From positions 1 to 19,332 of the forward strand of contig JAUJNC010000073.1 of the NCBI GenBank assembly GCA_030446525.1: a stretch of DNA of 19,332 nucleotides, read 5' to 3'. Positions 8,355 through 14,451 of this stretch are shown in pieces. Within the stretch, counting starts at the first letter, position 1; each line of letters opens with the position of its first letter. Made by a program: the position numbers and the translations under genes. The notes beneath the pieces were generated by a model. That model did no database searches and was not told the origin of the DNA. It was given only the letters and a program-made list of their open reading frames with translations. This stretch comes from Armatimonadaceae bacterium. GTDB lineage: Bacteria > Armatimonadota > Armatimonadia > Armatimonadales > Armatimonadaceae.

Positions 8355-8409
8355 ATTATACAACCGATGGAATCAACGATTGATACCACACGCCCCATCC
8401 GCCTGTCAA
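8355..8409 (-). promoter_or_regulatory. Promoter region and possible operator of the PSCyt/DUF1501 block
   Basis: On the minus strand TTGACA (8409-8404) lies 18 bases before TATCAA (8385-8380). A second -10-like TATAAT (8360-8355) follows. Between and overlapping them is a 13-bp inverted repeat ATCAA-TCG-TTGAT (8384-8372), placed where a repressor could block either start. The gene's ATG is at 8249, leaving a leader of about 100 bases. Confidence 0.5.
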
Positions 8410-8427
8410 GAAAAAGCCGGGCAATGT

Positions 8428-8452
8428 CGCATCGTTCCTATGACGATGTGCG
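8428..8452 (-). terminator. Weak candidate terminator after the DUF3810 gene
   Basis: ATCGT/ACGAT with flanking CGC/GCG form a short stem about 12 bases after the stop codon at 8464; a TTTTTCTT run follows some ten bases later on the minus strand. The spacing to the T run is longer than usual. Confidence 0.3.
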
Positions 8453-8463
8453 CGCCTTATTGT

Positions 8464-9573
8464 TCAGTCGCAGATGGGAATTTTTCGGCGGACCGGGACC
8501 CAGCCCGGCTCGAAGCGGGTGCCGAGCACGAGGTGGATCATCAGGCCGTAGGAGGCGATGCCCGCGGGCACGCGGTTGGCTTTGAGGAAACGGTCGTACA
8601 CCTGCGTCCGCCGCTCGCTGATCCGCACGTCCACGCGCCTGCGGATCCGCCGGTCGATGGCGCGCAGGTCCGCGAGAACGGCGGGCGCGAGGCGGGCGCG
8701 CTCTTCCCTCCCCGCGGGGGGCAGGTGCTGGTACAGGGCGAGCCAGCCGGCATAGCGGAGCCGGGCGTCGCCGGACCGGACGCAGGCCAGGAAGGCGACG
8801 AAGTTCGCCTCGGACTCGTCGGCGTATCCGGCGAGGTGCGCCCACTCGTGCGCGAGGGTGAACGGCTTCTCGGCCGGCAGCAGCCCGGGATCGAGCACGA
8901 CCTCGTGGGTGAACGGGTCGATGAACCCGGCCACGCCCGACGAGGCCATGGGGCCGCCCAGGAGTGAGGCCTTGGGGACGGCGGGCGCGAAACCGCCCCG
9001 GTCGCCCAGCGCCCGGATGTTCGCGTCGAACGACCGGAGCAGCGGCCCGTGCAGGGCCGCACGGCCGGGCCAGGGTTTGCCGCGTGCCACTGCCGATTCG
9101 GCGTTCATCTGCTCCACCGCCACACGCGCGAGCCGCTTCAGGGCGTCCGGGGTGAGGCGCTCCGGGTCGTAGTCGACCCGGCGCGCGAGCGGCACCCGCC
9201 CGTAGTTCAGCCCCCACAGCGCCTGGAAACCGAGGAACAGGAAAGCGGCCAGGGTCAGCAGGGAAAGGGACACCCCGCCCAGCGCCCGCACGCGCCCCCC
9301 GCACCCGGCCCGTGCGATGCGCACGCCCGACCAGACCGGCAGTCCCAGGGCGAGCGCCACAAGGAGGAGATCGCCGACGTGGAACGGCACGCGGTTCGAA
9401 AGGGGTGTCAGACAGGACTGCAGGCGCGGGAAAAAACCGCCCGCGTAGAAACGCTCCACCCAGGCGGCGGGGGGAGGGAAAAACGCCAGGGCCGCCGCCG
9501 CGCCGAGGACCACGATCCGCGCCGCCCGCCGCACCCACGCGCCACGCCCCTGATTGATACGAACAGCCCGCAT
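8464..9573 (-). CDS. DUF3810 family membrane protein with HExxH motif
   Basis: The 369-residue protein has an N-terminal hydrophobic segment (residues ~18-35), a second (VGDLLLVALALGLPVW) and a third (LGGVSLSLLTLAAFLFLGFQ), then a soluble region with HEWAH at residues 242-246 followed by GYADESEANFVAFLAC. The HExxH plus downstream E..A.. pattern is that of a zinc metallopeptidase and is the core of DUF3810; activity has not been shown to my knowledge. I chose the ATG at 9573 because AAAGG sits six bases upstream; a TTG at 9603 in the same frame lacks such a site. It lies 58 bases after lpxK on the same strand, so it is probably the last gene of the tsaD-waaA-lpxK cluster, and a role in the envelope is a reasonable inference. 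Confidence 0.75.
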   Translation of the reverse strand: MRAVRINQGRGAWVRRAARIVVLGAAAALAFFPPPAAWVERFYAGGFFPRLQSCLTPLSNRVPFHVGDLLLVALALGLPVWSGVRIARAGCGGRVRALGGVSLSLLTLAAFLFLGFQALWGLNYGRVPLARRVDYDPERLTPDALKRLARVAVEQMNAESAVARGKPWPGRAALHGPLLRSFDANIRALGDRGGFAPAVPKASLLGGPMASSGVAGFIDPFTHEVVLDPGLLPAEKPFTLAHEWAHLAGYADESEANFVAFLACVRSGDARLRYAGWLALYQHLPPAGREERARLAPAVLADLRAIDRRIRRRVDVRISERRTQVYDRFLKANRVPAGIASYGLMIHLVLGTRFEPGWVPVRRKIPICD

Positions 9574-9631
9574 TGTCGACCTTTGCGCCACAAGAAGGCA
9601 CAAAGGTCACAGAGCATTTTCCGTGCCCCCT

Positions 9632-10747
9632 TCAGGGCTCGACCGCTTCCCTCAGCCGCTCCAGGAAGCGCGGCGGGTCGTCCAGCTGCATGCCGATGCG
9701 CAGGGCGTAGAGGGGCGGCGCCTGGTCGTGGGGCCAGAGCGGGGCGACTTTGACGAGATCCTTTTCCGTGGTGACGGCGGCGTCGCACCGGGCGGCGGAC
9801 AGGGCGGCGACGTCCGCGCCGGTGTAGACGTGGTGGTCGCCGAGGTCGCGCATCTGCAGGGTGCGCGCGCCGAGCGCCTCCACCGTGGCCACGAACGAGC
9901 CGGCGTCGGCGATCCCCGCGAAGGCGAAAACGTCGCGCCCCTCGAGCGCGTCCTTCGGCTCGACGGCGTTGTCCCGCGCGCGGACCCAGGTGATGGGCGC
10001 GTGGCGCGCGGTGAAGACGTCGGCGCGGCGAGCGAGAACCGCGACGCGGGCGCGGGTGGCCTCCAGCGCCTCTTGCGGGACGCGGTCGGCGCGGGTCAGC
10101 ACGACGATGCCCGCCCGGGCGAGGTGCGAGGGCGGCTCGCGCAGCAGCCCGCGCGGCAGGACATGGCCGTTGTCGAAGGGGCGCCGGGCGTCGAGCAGCA
10201 CGATGTCCAGGTCGCGGTGCAGCTGCCAGAACTGCAGCGCGTCGTCGAGCACGATCACGCCGGGCGCGAACCGTTCCAGGGCCAGCCGCCCGCTTTCGCG
10301 CCGGTCCTTCCCGACCACCACGGGGACGCCCGGCAGCAGGCGGGCGAGCAGCGCCGGCTCGTCACCCGCCGCCTCGGGCCCGAGAAGCACGCGCTCGCCG
10401 TCCGAGACGACGCGCGGCGCGCCGGAGCCCTCGCCCCGATAGCCGCGCGAAAGGACGACCACGCGGCGCCCTTCGCTCTGGAGCCGCTTCGCCACCAGCG
10501 CCGCCATCGGGGTCTTGCCGGTGCCGCCCGACGACAGGTTGCCGATCGAGATCACAGGCACGGGGCGGCCGTCCGCCGCGAGCAAACGGCAGCGCCGGCG
10601 CAGGCCGGTGCGGTACGGGAGCAGGTACGCCTCCAGGCCGATCCGGTGCAGCCACGCCAGCGGGGTGAGCAGTCCGCGCAGGAGCGACGCCCCGAGGCTC
10701 CGGTCGCGCCCGTGCAGCACGCCCTCGACCAGCGCGCCGGGCGTCAC
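9632..10747 (-). CDS. lpxK: Tetraacyldisaccharide 4'-kinase
   Basis: LpxK phosphorylates the 4' position of the tetraacyldisaccharide 1-phosphate to make lipid IVA, at the inner face of the inner membrane. The 371-residue protein has the N-terminal membrane-associated helix region, the P-loop SSGGTGKT (residues 72-79) after VPVISIGNL, RRVVVLSRGYRG, GDEPALLA, VVVGKDRRESG, and LDDALQFWQLHRDLDIVLLD, where most LpxK have DDGFQHRRL; the changed residues after DD are notable. LPRGLLREPPSHLARA and a C-terminal TTEKDLVK are also family features. The GTG start (10747) overlaps the TGA of waaA (GTGA), which implies translational coupling. With waaA it points to a lipid A/Kdo outer membrane. Confidence 0.93.
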   Translation of the reverse strand: MTPGALVEGVLHGRDRSLGASLLRGLLTPLAWLHRIGLEAYLLPYRTGLRRRCRLLAADGRPVPVISIGNLSSGGTGKTPMAALVAKRLQSEGRRVVVLSRGYRGEGSGAPRVVSDGERVLLGPEAAGDEPALLARLLPGVPVVVGKDRRESGRLALERFAPGVIVLDDALQFWQLHRDLDIVLLDARRPFDNGHVLPRGLLREPPSHLARAGIVVLTRADRVPQEALEATRARVAVLARRADVFTARHAPITWVRARDNAVEPKDALEGRDVFAFAGIADAGSFVATVEALGARTLQMRDLGDHHVYTGADVAALSAARCDAAVTTEKDLVKVAPLWPHDQAPPLYALRIGMQLDDPPRFLERLREAVEP

Positions 10748-11440
10748 GCCCCCTCCCCCAGCAGCCGCGCCACGGCGTCCACGCAGCGCGCGGCCACGCC
10801 CTGATTGCGCTCGATCAGCGCCCGCGCCGCCGCCGACAGCGCCCGCTTCTCGCCCGCCGGCAGTGACAGGAGGCGCGTCACCTCCCCGGCCAGCGCGTCC
10901 GCGTCCCGGACCTCAAAACCCACACCCGCCGCTTTCGCCAGCCCCGCGATGTCGCGCTGATTGTTCATGAAGGGACCGAACAGCGCGGGCACGCCCTGCG
11001 CGAGCGGCTGGAACACGCTCTGCCCGCCGAACGGCAGCAGGGACCCGCCCACGAACGCGACATCGGCGACCGCATAGACGCGCCCCAGCTCGCCGAAGGT
11101 GTCCAGGAGGATGGCCCCCCCCGCCCCCCTACCCGGGGCGGGGGGGCTCTTTCCCTCTGGCGCGACCGCCGTACCACCTCAAAGCCCGCGGCGCGCAGGA
11201 CCGTCTCGGCCTCGTCCGCTCTGCTCGATGTGCCGCGGCGCGACGACCAGGCACAGGTCGGGGTGCCGGCTGCGCAATTGCGCGGCCATCGCCCTGGCGA
11301 TGATCGCCTCCTCGCCGGGGCGGTGGAGCCGCAGACCCAGACGGGCGCGCCCGGCCCGATGCCCAGATCGGCGCGCAGCGCGGCGCGCTCGTCCGGGGAG
11401 AGCGCGGCCACGGACTCGTCGAACTTGGTGTTGCCCAGCG
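10744..11440 (-). pseudogene. waaA: Frameshifted 3' part of waaA
   Basis: The C-terminal half of Kdo transferase is spread over all three frames: RVVTLGNTKFDESVAAL and LRADLGIGPGAPVWVCGS (one frame, up to about 11340), DEAETVLRAAGFEVVRRS (near 11200), then LLDTFGELGRVYAVADVAFV and an open stretch 10744-11052 with GGSLLPFGGQSVFQPLAQG, FGPFMNNQRD and the C-terminus LLGEGA. FVGGSL.P.GGQ..EPLA is the donor-binding signature of GT30. A near-perfect palindrome of C and G runs (11114-11147) lies inside the coding part, between VVRRS and LLDTF. Stop TGA at 10746-10744 overlaps lpxK. Confidence 0.75.
11114..11147. repeat. G/C-run palindrome inside waaA
   Basis: GCCCCCCCCGCCCC at the left pairs with GGGGCGGGGGGGC at the right around a CCTACC-type loop. 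In coding sense it adds a Gly/Pro/Arg-rich stretch not found at this place in Kdo transferases. Long C and G runs of this kind are also where base-count errors are most likely. Confidence 0.55.
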
Positions 11441-12052
11441 TCACCACCCGGGGCCGGGTCCGCGCCGACCAGGACCGCGCGGCGGGCGTTCTCCTGCTTC
11501 CAGAGGGTCCACGGCGGCGAGGCCGGGCCCGATGAAAAAGGCCCAGCGCCGGCCGCGGCGCAGGCCCCGGTCGGAGATGCGCCCGTTCAGCACCGCCACC
11601 TTCGCGCCGCGCCGCTTCGCCGCCGCCAGGAAGTTGGGCCAGATCTCCCACTCCATCAAGATAACGACGTCGGGCCGGGCCGAGTCGAGTGCGCGCCGGA
11701 CCGCGGACGGGAAGTCCAGGGGGAAGTAGACCACGTCGTCGGCCGGCGGGACCTGTTCGAGCGCGACCTGCCGCCCCGACGGGGTGATGGTGGAGACGAC
11801 GATCAGGGCGTCGGGAAAGCGGGCGCGCAGCCCGCGCAGCACGGGGACCGCCGCCATCACCTCCCCGACCGAGACCGCGTGCACCCAGAAGCGCGGACGG
11901 TGCGGGTCGTCCGCGATGCTCGCGGGCAGGCGACCCCAGCGCTCACGCCAGCGGTCACGGTCTTCTTTGCCCTTCGCGAGCCGCCACCGGAGGTACACGA
12001 GCAGGAGCGGCGCGGCGACGATCAGGAGCAGGTTGTAGACGAGGCGGGCCAT
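11441..12052 (-). CDS. waaA: 3-deoxy-D-manno-octulosonic acid (Kdo) transferase, N-terminal part
   Basis: WaaA (KdtA, GT30) moves Kdo from CMP-Kdo to lipid IVA at the inner membrane. The open frame holds the N-terminal membrane anchor (LVYNLLLIVAAPLLLVYLRW), the acceptor-side motif FWVHAVSVGEVMAAVPVLRG with the catalytic Glu of SVGE, LIVVSTITPSGRQVA, VVYFPLDFPSAVRRAL, VVILMEWEIWPNFL and VLNGRISDRGLRRG, all standard. After about 11520 the frame is wrong and it ends at 11441; the true reading continues as WKQENARRAVLVGADPA in a second frame and RVVTLGNTKF in a third. The ATG (12052-12050) overlaps the tsaD TGA (TGATG), so the two genes are coupled. A GTG at 12055 is an alternative start. The full length with repairs, ~435 residues, is normal. 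Confidence 0.85.
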   Translation of the reverse strand: MARLVYNLLLIVAAPLLLVYLRWRLAKGKEDRDRWRERWGRLPASIADDPHRPRFWVHAVSVGEVMAAVPVLRGLRARFPDALIVVSTITPSGRQVALEQVPPADDVVYFPLDFPSAVRRALDSARPDVVILMEWEIWPNFLAAAKRRGAKVAVLNGRISDRGLRRGRRWAFFIGPGLAAVDPLEAGERPPRGPGRRGPGPGW

Positions 12053-13113
12053 CACGGGCAGCCGGGGCGCGCCGCGAGCGGCTCGGAGGCGATGGTGTCC
12101 AGATCGAGGCCGTCCACGCGGCCCGCCCGCAAGTGGAAGTAGCCCGCCGCGGCGATCATCGCGGCATTGTCGGTGCAGAGCGCGGGCGGCGGGAAAAAGA
12201 GCGGCAGCCCCGCCTCGTCACAGGCGGCCCGCATCTTTTCCCGCAGGCGGCCGTTCGCCGCGACGCCGCCCGCCAGGAACACGCGCGGCGCGCTGACCTG
12301 CTTTGCCGCCGCGAGCGTTTTGCCCACCAGAACGTCCACCACCGCCTCCTGGAACGACGCCGCCAGATCCGCGACCGGCGGCGGGGCTACCATTCGCACA
12401 GGACGGTCCTGTGGCACAGGACGGTCCTGCGCTTGCGAACTGGGCCCCTGCACCAGACGCCGCACCGCCGTCTTCAGGCCGGAAAAGGAGAAGTCGTGCG
12501 CGCCCTCCAGCCAGGCGCGCGGCAGGGCGAGCGCCGCCGGGTCGCCTTCCCTCGCCGCCTGCTCCACGGCGGGGCCGCCGGGGTAGCCCAGCCCCATCAG
12601 GCGGGCGCACTTGTCGAAGGCCTCGCCGGCGGCGTCGTCGCGCGTGCGGCCCAGCAGCACGTAATCCCCGTGGCCCTTGACGTGGAACAGGTCTGTGTGC
12701 CCGCCGGAGACGACCAGCGCCACGGCGGGGAACGAGGCATCCTCGTGCACGAGAAAGTTGGCGTACAGGTGCGCCTCGATGTGATGCACGCCGAGGAGAG
12801 GCACTTCCAGCGCCATCGCGAGCGCCTTGGCCGCCGAAACGCCGACCAGCAGCGCGCCCAGCAGCCCGGGCCGGTTCGTCACCGCGATCGCCTGGACACC
12901 TTCAAAGCCCGTGCCCGCGTCGTCGAGCGCCTTTTGCAGGACGACGTTGATCTGCTCGACGTGGCGGCGTGAGGCGATCTCGGGCACCACGCCGCCGTAA
13001 CGCGCGTGCTCCGCCATCTGGGACGCCACCACGTTGGACAGCACCCGCCGCCCGTCCGCCACGACGGCGGCGGCCGTCTCGTCGCACGACGTCTCGATAC
13101 CAAGCACGTTCAT
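12052..13113 (-). CDS. tsaD: tRNA N6-adenosine threonylcarbamoyltransferase
   Basis: TsaD (Kae1/Gcp family) moves the threonylcarbamoyl group to A37 of tRNAs that read ANN codons, working with TsaB and TsaE in the cytoplasm. The 353-residue protein has GIETSCDETAAAVV (residues 5-18), GGVVPEIASRRH, the metal-binding HHIEAH (110-115), VSGGHTDLF, FDKCARLMGLGYPGGP, FSFSGLKTAV, VFLAGGVAANGRLR and FPPPALCTDNAAMIA. An unusual Gln/Asp/Arg/Pro-rich insert (about residues 218-242, with QDRPVP repeated) lies between the FSFSGLKTAVRRL helix and VADLAASFQ and is made by a palindromic DNA repeat. I chose the ATG at 13113; the GTG before it (13116) is possible. No Shine-Dalgarno site is visible, and the promoter position fits a nearly leaderless transcript. 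First gene of the cluster with waaA and lpxK. Confidence 0.94.
   Translation of the reverse strand: MNVLGIETSCDETAAAVVADGRRVLSNVVASQMAEHARYGGVVPEIASRRHVEQINVVLQKALDDAGTGFEGVQAIAVTNRPGLLGALLVGVSAAKALAMALEVPLLGVHHIEAHLYANFLVHEDASFPAVALVVSGGHTDLFHVKGHGDYVLLGRTRDDAAGEAFDKCARLMGLGYPGGPAVEQAAREGDPAALALPRAWLEGAHDFSFSGLKTAVRRLVQGPSSQAQDRPVPQDRPVRMVAPPPVADLAASFQEAVVDVLVGKTLAAAKQVSAPRVFLAGGVAANGRLREKMRAACDEAGLPLFFPPPALCTDNAAMIAAAGYFHLRAGRVDGLDLDTIASEPLAARPGCP
12397..12432. repeat. Doubled palindromic repeat translated within tsaD
   Basis: Two copies of GCACAGGACGGTCCTG (12396-12411 and 12414-12429) repeat with an 18-bp period. Each is an inverted repeat, CAGGAC-G-GTCCTG; the first extends to 8-bp arms. 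Period 18 keeps the frame and yields QDRPVP then QDRPVR. Confidence 0.8.
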
Positions 13114-13120
13114 CACGATT

Positions 13121-13150
13121 AACGTAACAGTGAAAGGGGATTCCTGTCAA
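13121..13150 (-). promoter_or_regulatory. Promoter of the tsaD cluster
   Basis: TTGACA (13150-13145) is followed after 18 bases by TACGTT (13126-13121), a fair -10. Transcription would start near 13114, right at the ATG at 13113, which fits the lack of a ribosome-binding site. Confidence 0.5.
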
Positions 13151-13256
13151 GGTCCGAGACACGGAACGTCCATCGACGTGGGTTCTCCAGCCCATCTCCT
13201 CGAACGAGGTGGTTCCGCTGTTTGAGATAGGTATAGGTTCTGGGTACAAGACTTTT

Positions 13257-13291
13257 GGCGAGGAAGCCTGTTGTTTCCTCGCCTTTGTTTT
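13257..13291 (+). terminator. Rho-independent terminator upstream of the pseudopilin promoter
   Basis: GGCGAGGAA (13257-13265) pairs with TTCCTCGCC (13275-13283), 9 bp, followed directly by TTTGTTTT (13284-13291). It points in the plus direction although no plus-strand gene lies upstream, so it may end a small RNA or shield the pilin promoter from read-through. Confidence 0.7.
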
Positions 13292-13317
13292 GTCCTACGG
13301 AAGGCAGGCAGGAGAAC

Positions 13318-13371
13318 AATGTCTTAACACGGTCTTAACATTCTAATGTCTTAACACGGTCTTAACATTCT
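13318..13371. repeat. Perfect 27-bp tandem repeat, two copies
   Basis: Copies 13318-13344 and 13345-13371 are identical. Each begins AATGTCTTAACACGG and ends TCTTAACATTCT, and each holds two TTAACA hexamers 11 bp apart. Confidence 0.95.
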
Positions 13372-13382
13372 GCGGGTATAGT
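13324..13382 (+). promoter_or_regulatory. Promoter of the first pseudopilin with four Pho-box-like TTAACA sites
   Basis: TTAACA occurs at 13324, 13335, 13351 and 13362, paired at 11-bp spacing. TATAGT at 13377-13382 is a likely -10; no good -35 exists 16-18 bp upstream of it. With a start near 13389 the boxes cover about -65 to -22. Paired TTAACA-type direct repeats with one helical turn spacing are how PhoP/PhoB-class (OmpR family) activators bind in Bacillus, and cyanobacterial Pho boxes use CTTAAC units. Which regulator binds here is inference. Confidence 0.55.
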
Positions 13383-13435
13383 CTGTTGGAACGGAGCCAA
13401 ACGCCAAGGCCTTGCCCCTTAACAAAGGAAGGAAA

Positions 13436-14263
13436 ATGATGAAAGCGCCAGACACAGCGCGTGCCCAGCGCGGCTTTACCCTGATCGAGCTGCTCGTCGT
13501 GATCGCCATAATAGCGATCCTCGCTGCGATACTTTTTCCTGTGTTCGCCCAGGCCCGCGAAAAGGCCCGGCAGACCTCGTGCCTATCCAACATGAAGCAG
13601 ATCGGCTTGGCGCTTCAGCAATACGCCACGGACTACGAGGGCACTATGCCCCCATCACAGTTGTCCCAGACCCCTAATGGCATGGGAGACCCTGCCGTAT
13701 CTTGGCCCACGCTCGTTTACCCTTACGTCAAGAATGAGGGTGTCTTCGTCTGTCCCTCCGGCGAGACGAGTCTTACACGTCAAGACCTCGGGGGCGGCAC
13801 CAGCGGGCAATACTGCGGAGTGACGGACACCAAATCCCCCAACCCCTACACCCCATCAACCGGCGACGGTTCTGCACTCGCTTTGGGTAAGGTCAACAGG
13901 CTTTCCTATGGACGAAATTTAATCCTAAACCAATCGAGCAGATGGTTCACCCCAGGGTTTTACAACGGCAATAAGAGCGGCTTTGTTACCACCGGCGCCA
14001 CACTCTCCGTAAACGAGGCTCAGGTAGAGGACCCGGCAGGAACCATCCACATCATGGATGCATGGACGACGAACTGCTCTTTCGGCAACTCGATTCGCGG
14101 GATCACGGATGAACAGCGTACGGATCACTTCCCTAACGCTACCGCTTCCAAAGTTGCCCGGCGGCACAGCGAGGGGTTCGTTGTCCTGTATGGTGATGGG
14201 CATTCGAAGTGGCTGCGGTGGGGTTCTACCAGGGCAAGAGATTGGAGCATCCAACAGGATTAA
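13436..14263 (+). CDS. Type II secretion/type IV pilus-like pseudopilin with H-X9-DG C-terminus (DUF1559-like), copy 1
   Basis: The 275-residue protein starts at the ATG at 13436 (a second ATG follows at once) with AAAGGAAGG eight bases upstream. It has a type III signal peptide: prepilin peptidase would cut after Gly13 in [10 protein letters not shown], leaving Glu at +5, followed by the hydrophobic helix [20 protein letters not shown] and [20 protein letters not shown]. The C-terminal domain ends with H244-X9-DG254-255 ([15 protein letters not shown]) and KWLRWGS. Such proteins occur in dozens of copies in Armatimonadota and Planctomycetes and are thought to form or load secretion pseudopili at the cell surface. 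Its own promoter carries the TTAACA array, and a strong terminator follows 30 bases after the stop. Codon use in the middle is less GC-rich than in copy 2. Confidence 0.92.
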   Translation: MMKAPDTARAQRGFTLIELLVVIAIIAILAAILFPVFAQAREKARQTSCLSNMKQIGLALQQYATDYEGTMPPSQLSQTPNGMGDPAVSWPTLVYPYVKNEGVFVCPSGETSLTRQDLGGGTSGQYCGVTDTKSPNPYTPSTGDGSALALGKVNRLSYGRNLILNQSSRWFTPGFYNGNKSGFVTTGATLSVNEAQVEDPAGTIHIMDAWTTNCSFGNSIRGITDEQRTDHFPNATASKVARRHSEGFVVLYGDGHSKWLRWGSTRARDWSIQQD

Positions 14264-14292
14264 CGCTGACCGAAGCGGTTGGATAAAGGAGG

Positions 14293-14324
14293 AAAAAGGC
14301 GCACCCGTACGGGTGCGCCTTTTT
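14293..14324 (+). terminator. Perfect-palindrome terminator between the two pseudopilins
   Basis: AAAAAGGCGCACCC (14293-14306) pairs without mismatch with GGGTGCGCCTTTTT (14311-14324) around GTAC. The T run on the 3' side makes it a Rho-independent terminator; the symmetrical A run makes it usable from the other strand too. Confidence 0.9.
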
Positions 14325-14414
14325 CTGGCAAATATACGAGAAGGGACTACGAAATTCCGCGGTGAATGTAGGCGAGCATAAAGTAAGCAAGCACAAATAC
14401 AGAATCCCAAACGG

Positions 14415-14436
14415 GGGGCCGGCAGGTCACGGCCCC
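14415..14436 (+). other. Leader hairpin just before the second pseudopilin's ribosome site
   Basis: GGGGCCG (14415-14421) pairs with CGGCCCC (14430-14436), loop 8 bases. The ribosome site AAGGAGAG starts three bases later (14439), so the hairpin could affect translation. The rest of 14325-14451 shows no gene and no clear promoter. Confidence 0.5.
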
Positions 14437-14451
14437 ACAAGGAGAGAACAC

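Larger units (their letters stand above)
13117..13435. other. Divergent intergenic region between tsaD and the first pseudopilin
   Basis: This 319-base stretch holds no gene that I can support. From left to right it has the tsaD promoter (13121-13150, minus), a stretch able to fold (CGGAAC at 13162-13167 with GTTCCG at 13212-13217, enclosing TGGGTT-CTCC-AGCCCA and CCTC-GAAC-GAGG hairpins), a plus-strand terminator (13257-13291), a 27-bp perfect tandem repeat (13318-13371), a -10 element (13377-13382) and a GGAAGGAAA ribosome site. It is visibly richer in A and T than the genes to its left. Confidence 0.7.

Noticed and set aside
9554..10804. A 416-codon open frame on the plus strand
   Set aside because: It is opposite lpxK; the lpxK frame has all family motifs.
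13119..13319. A 66-codon minus frame in the tsaD-pilin gap, and an overlapping frame with protein-like residues (SFEEMGWRTHVDG)
   Set aside because: No ribosome site, both run through the tsaD promoter, and no family is recognised. A decayed gene remnant cannot be excluded.
12396..13371. CRISPR array from the doubled repeats in tsaD and before the pseudopilin
   Set aside because: Each has only two copies and no spacers; no cas genes are present.
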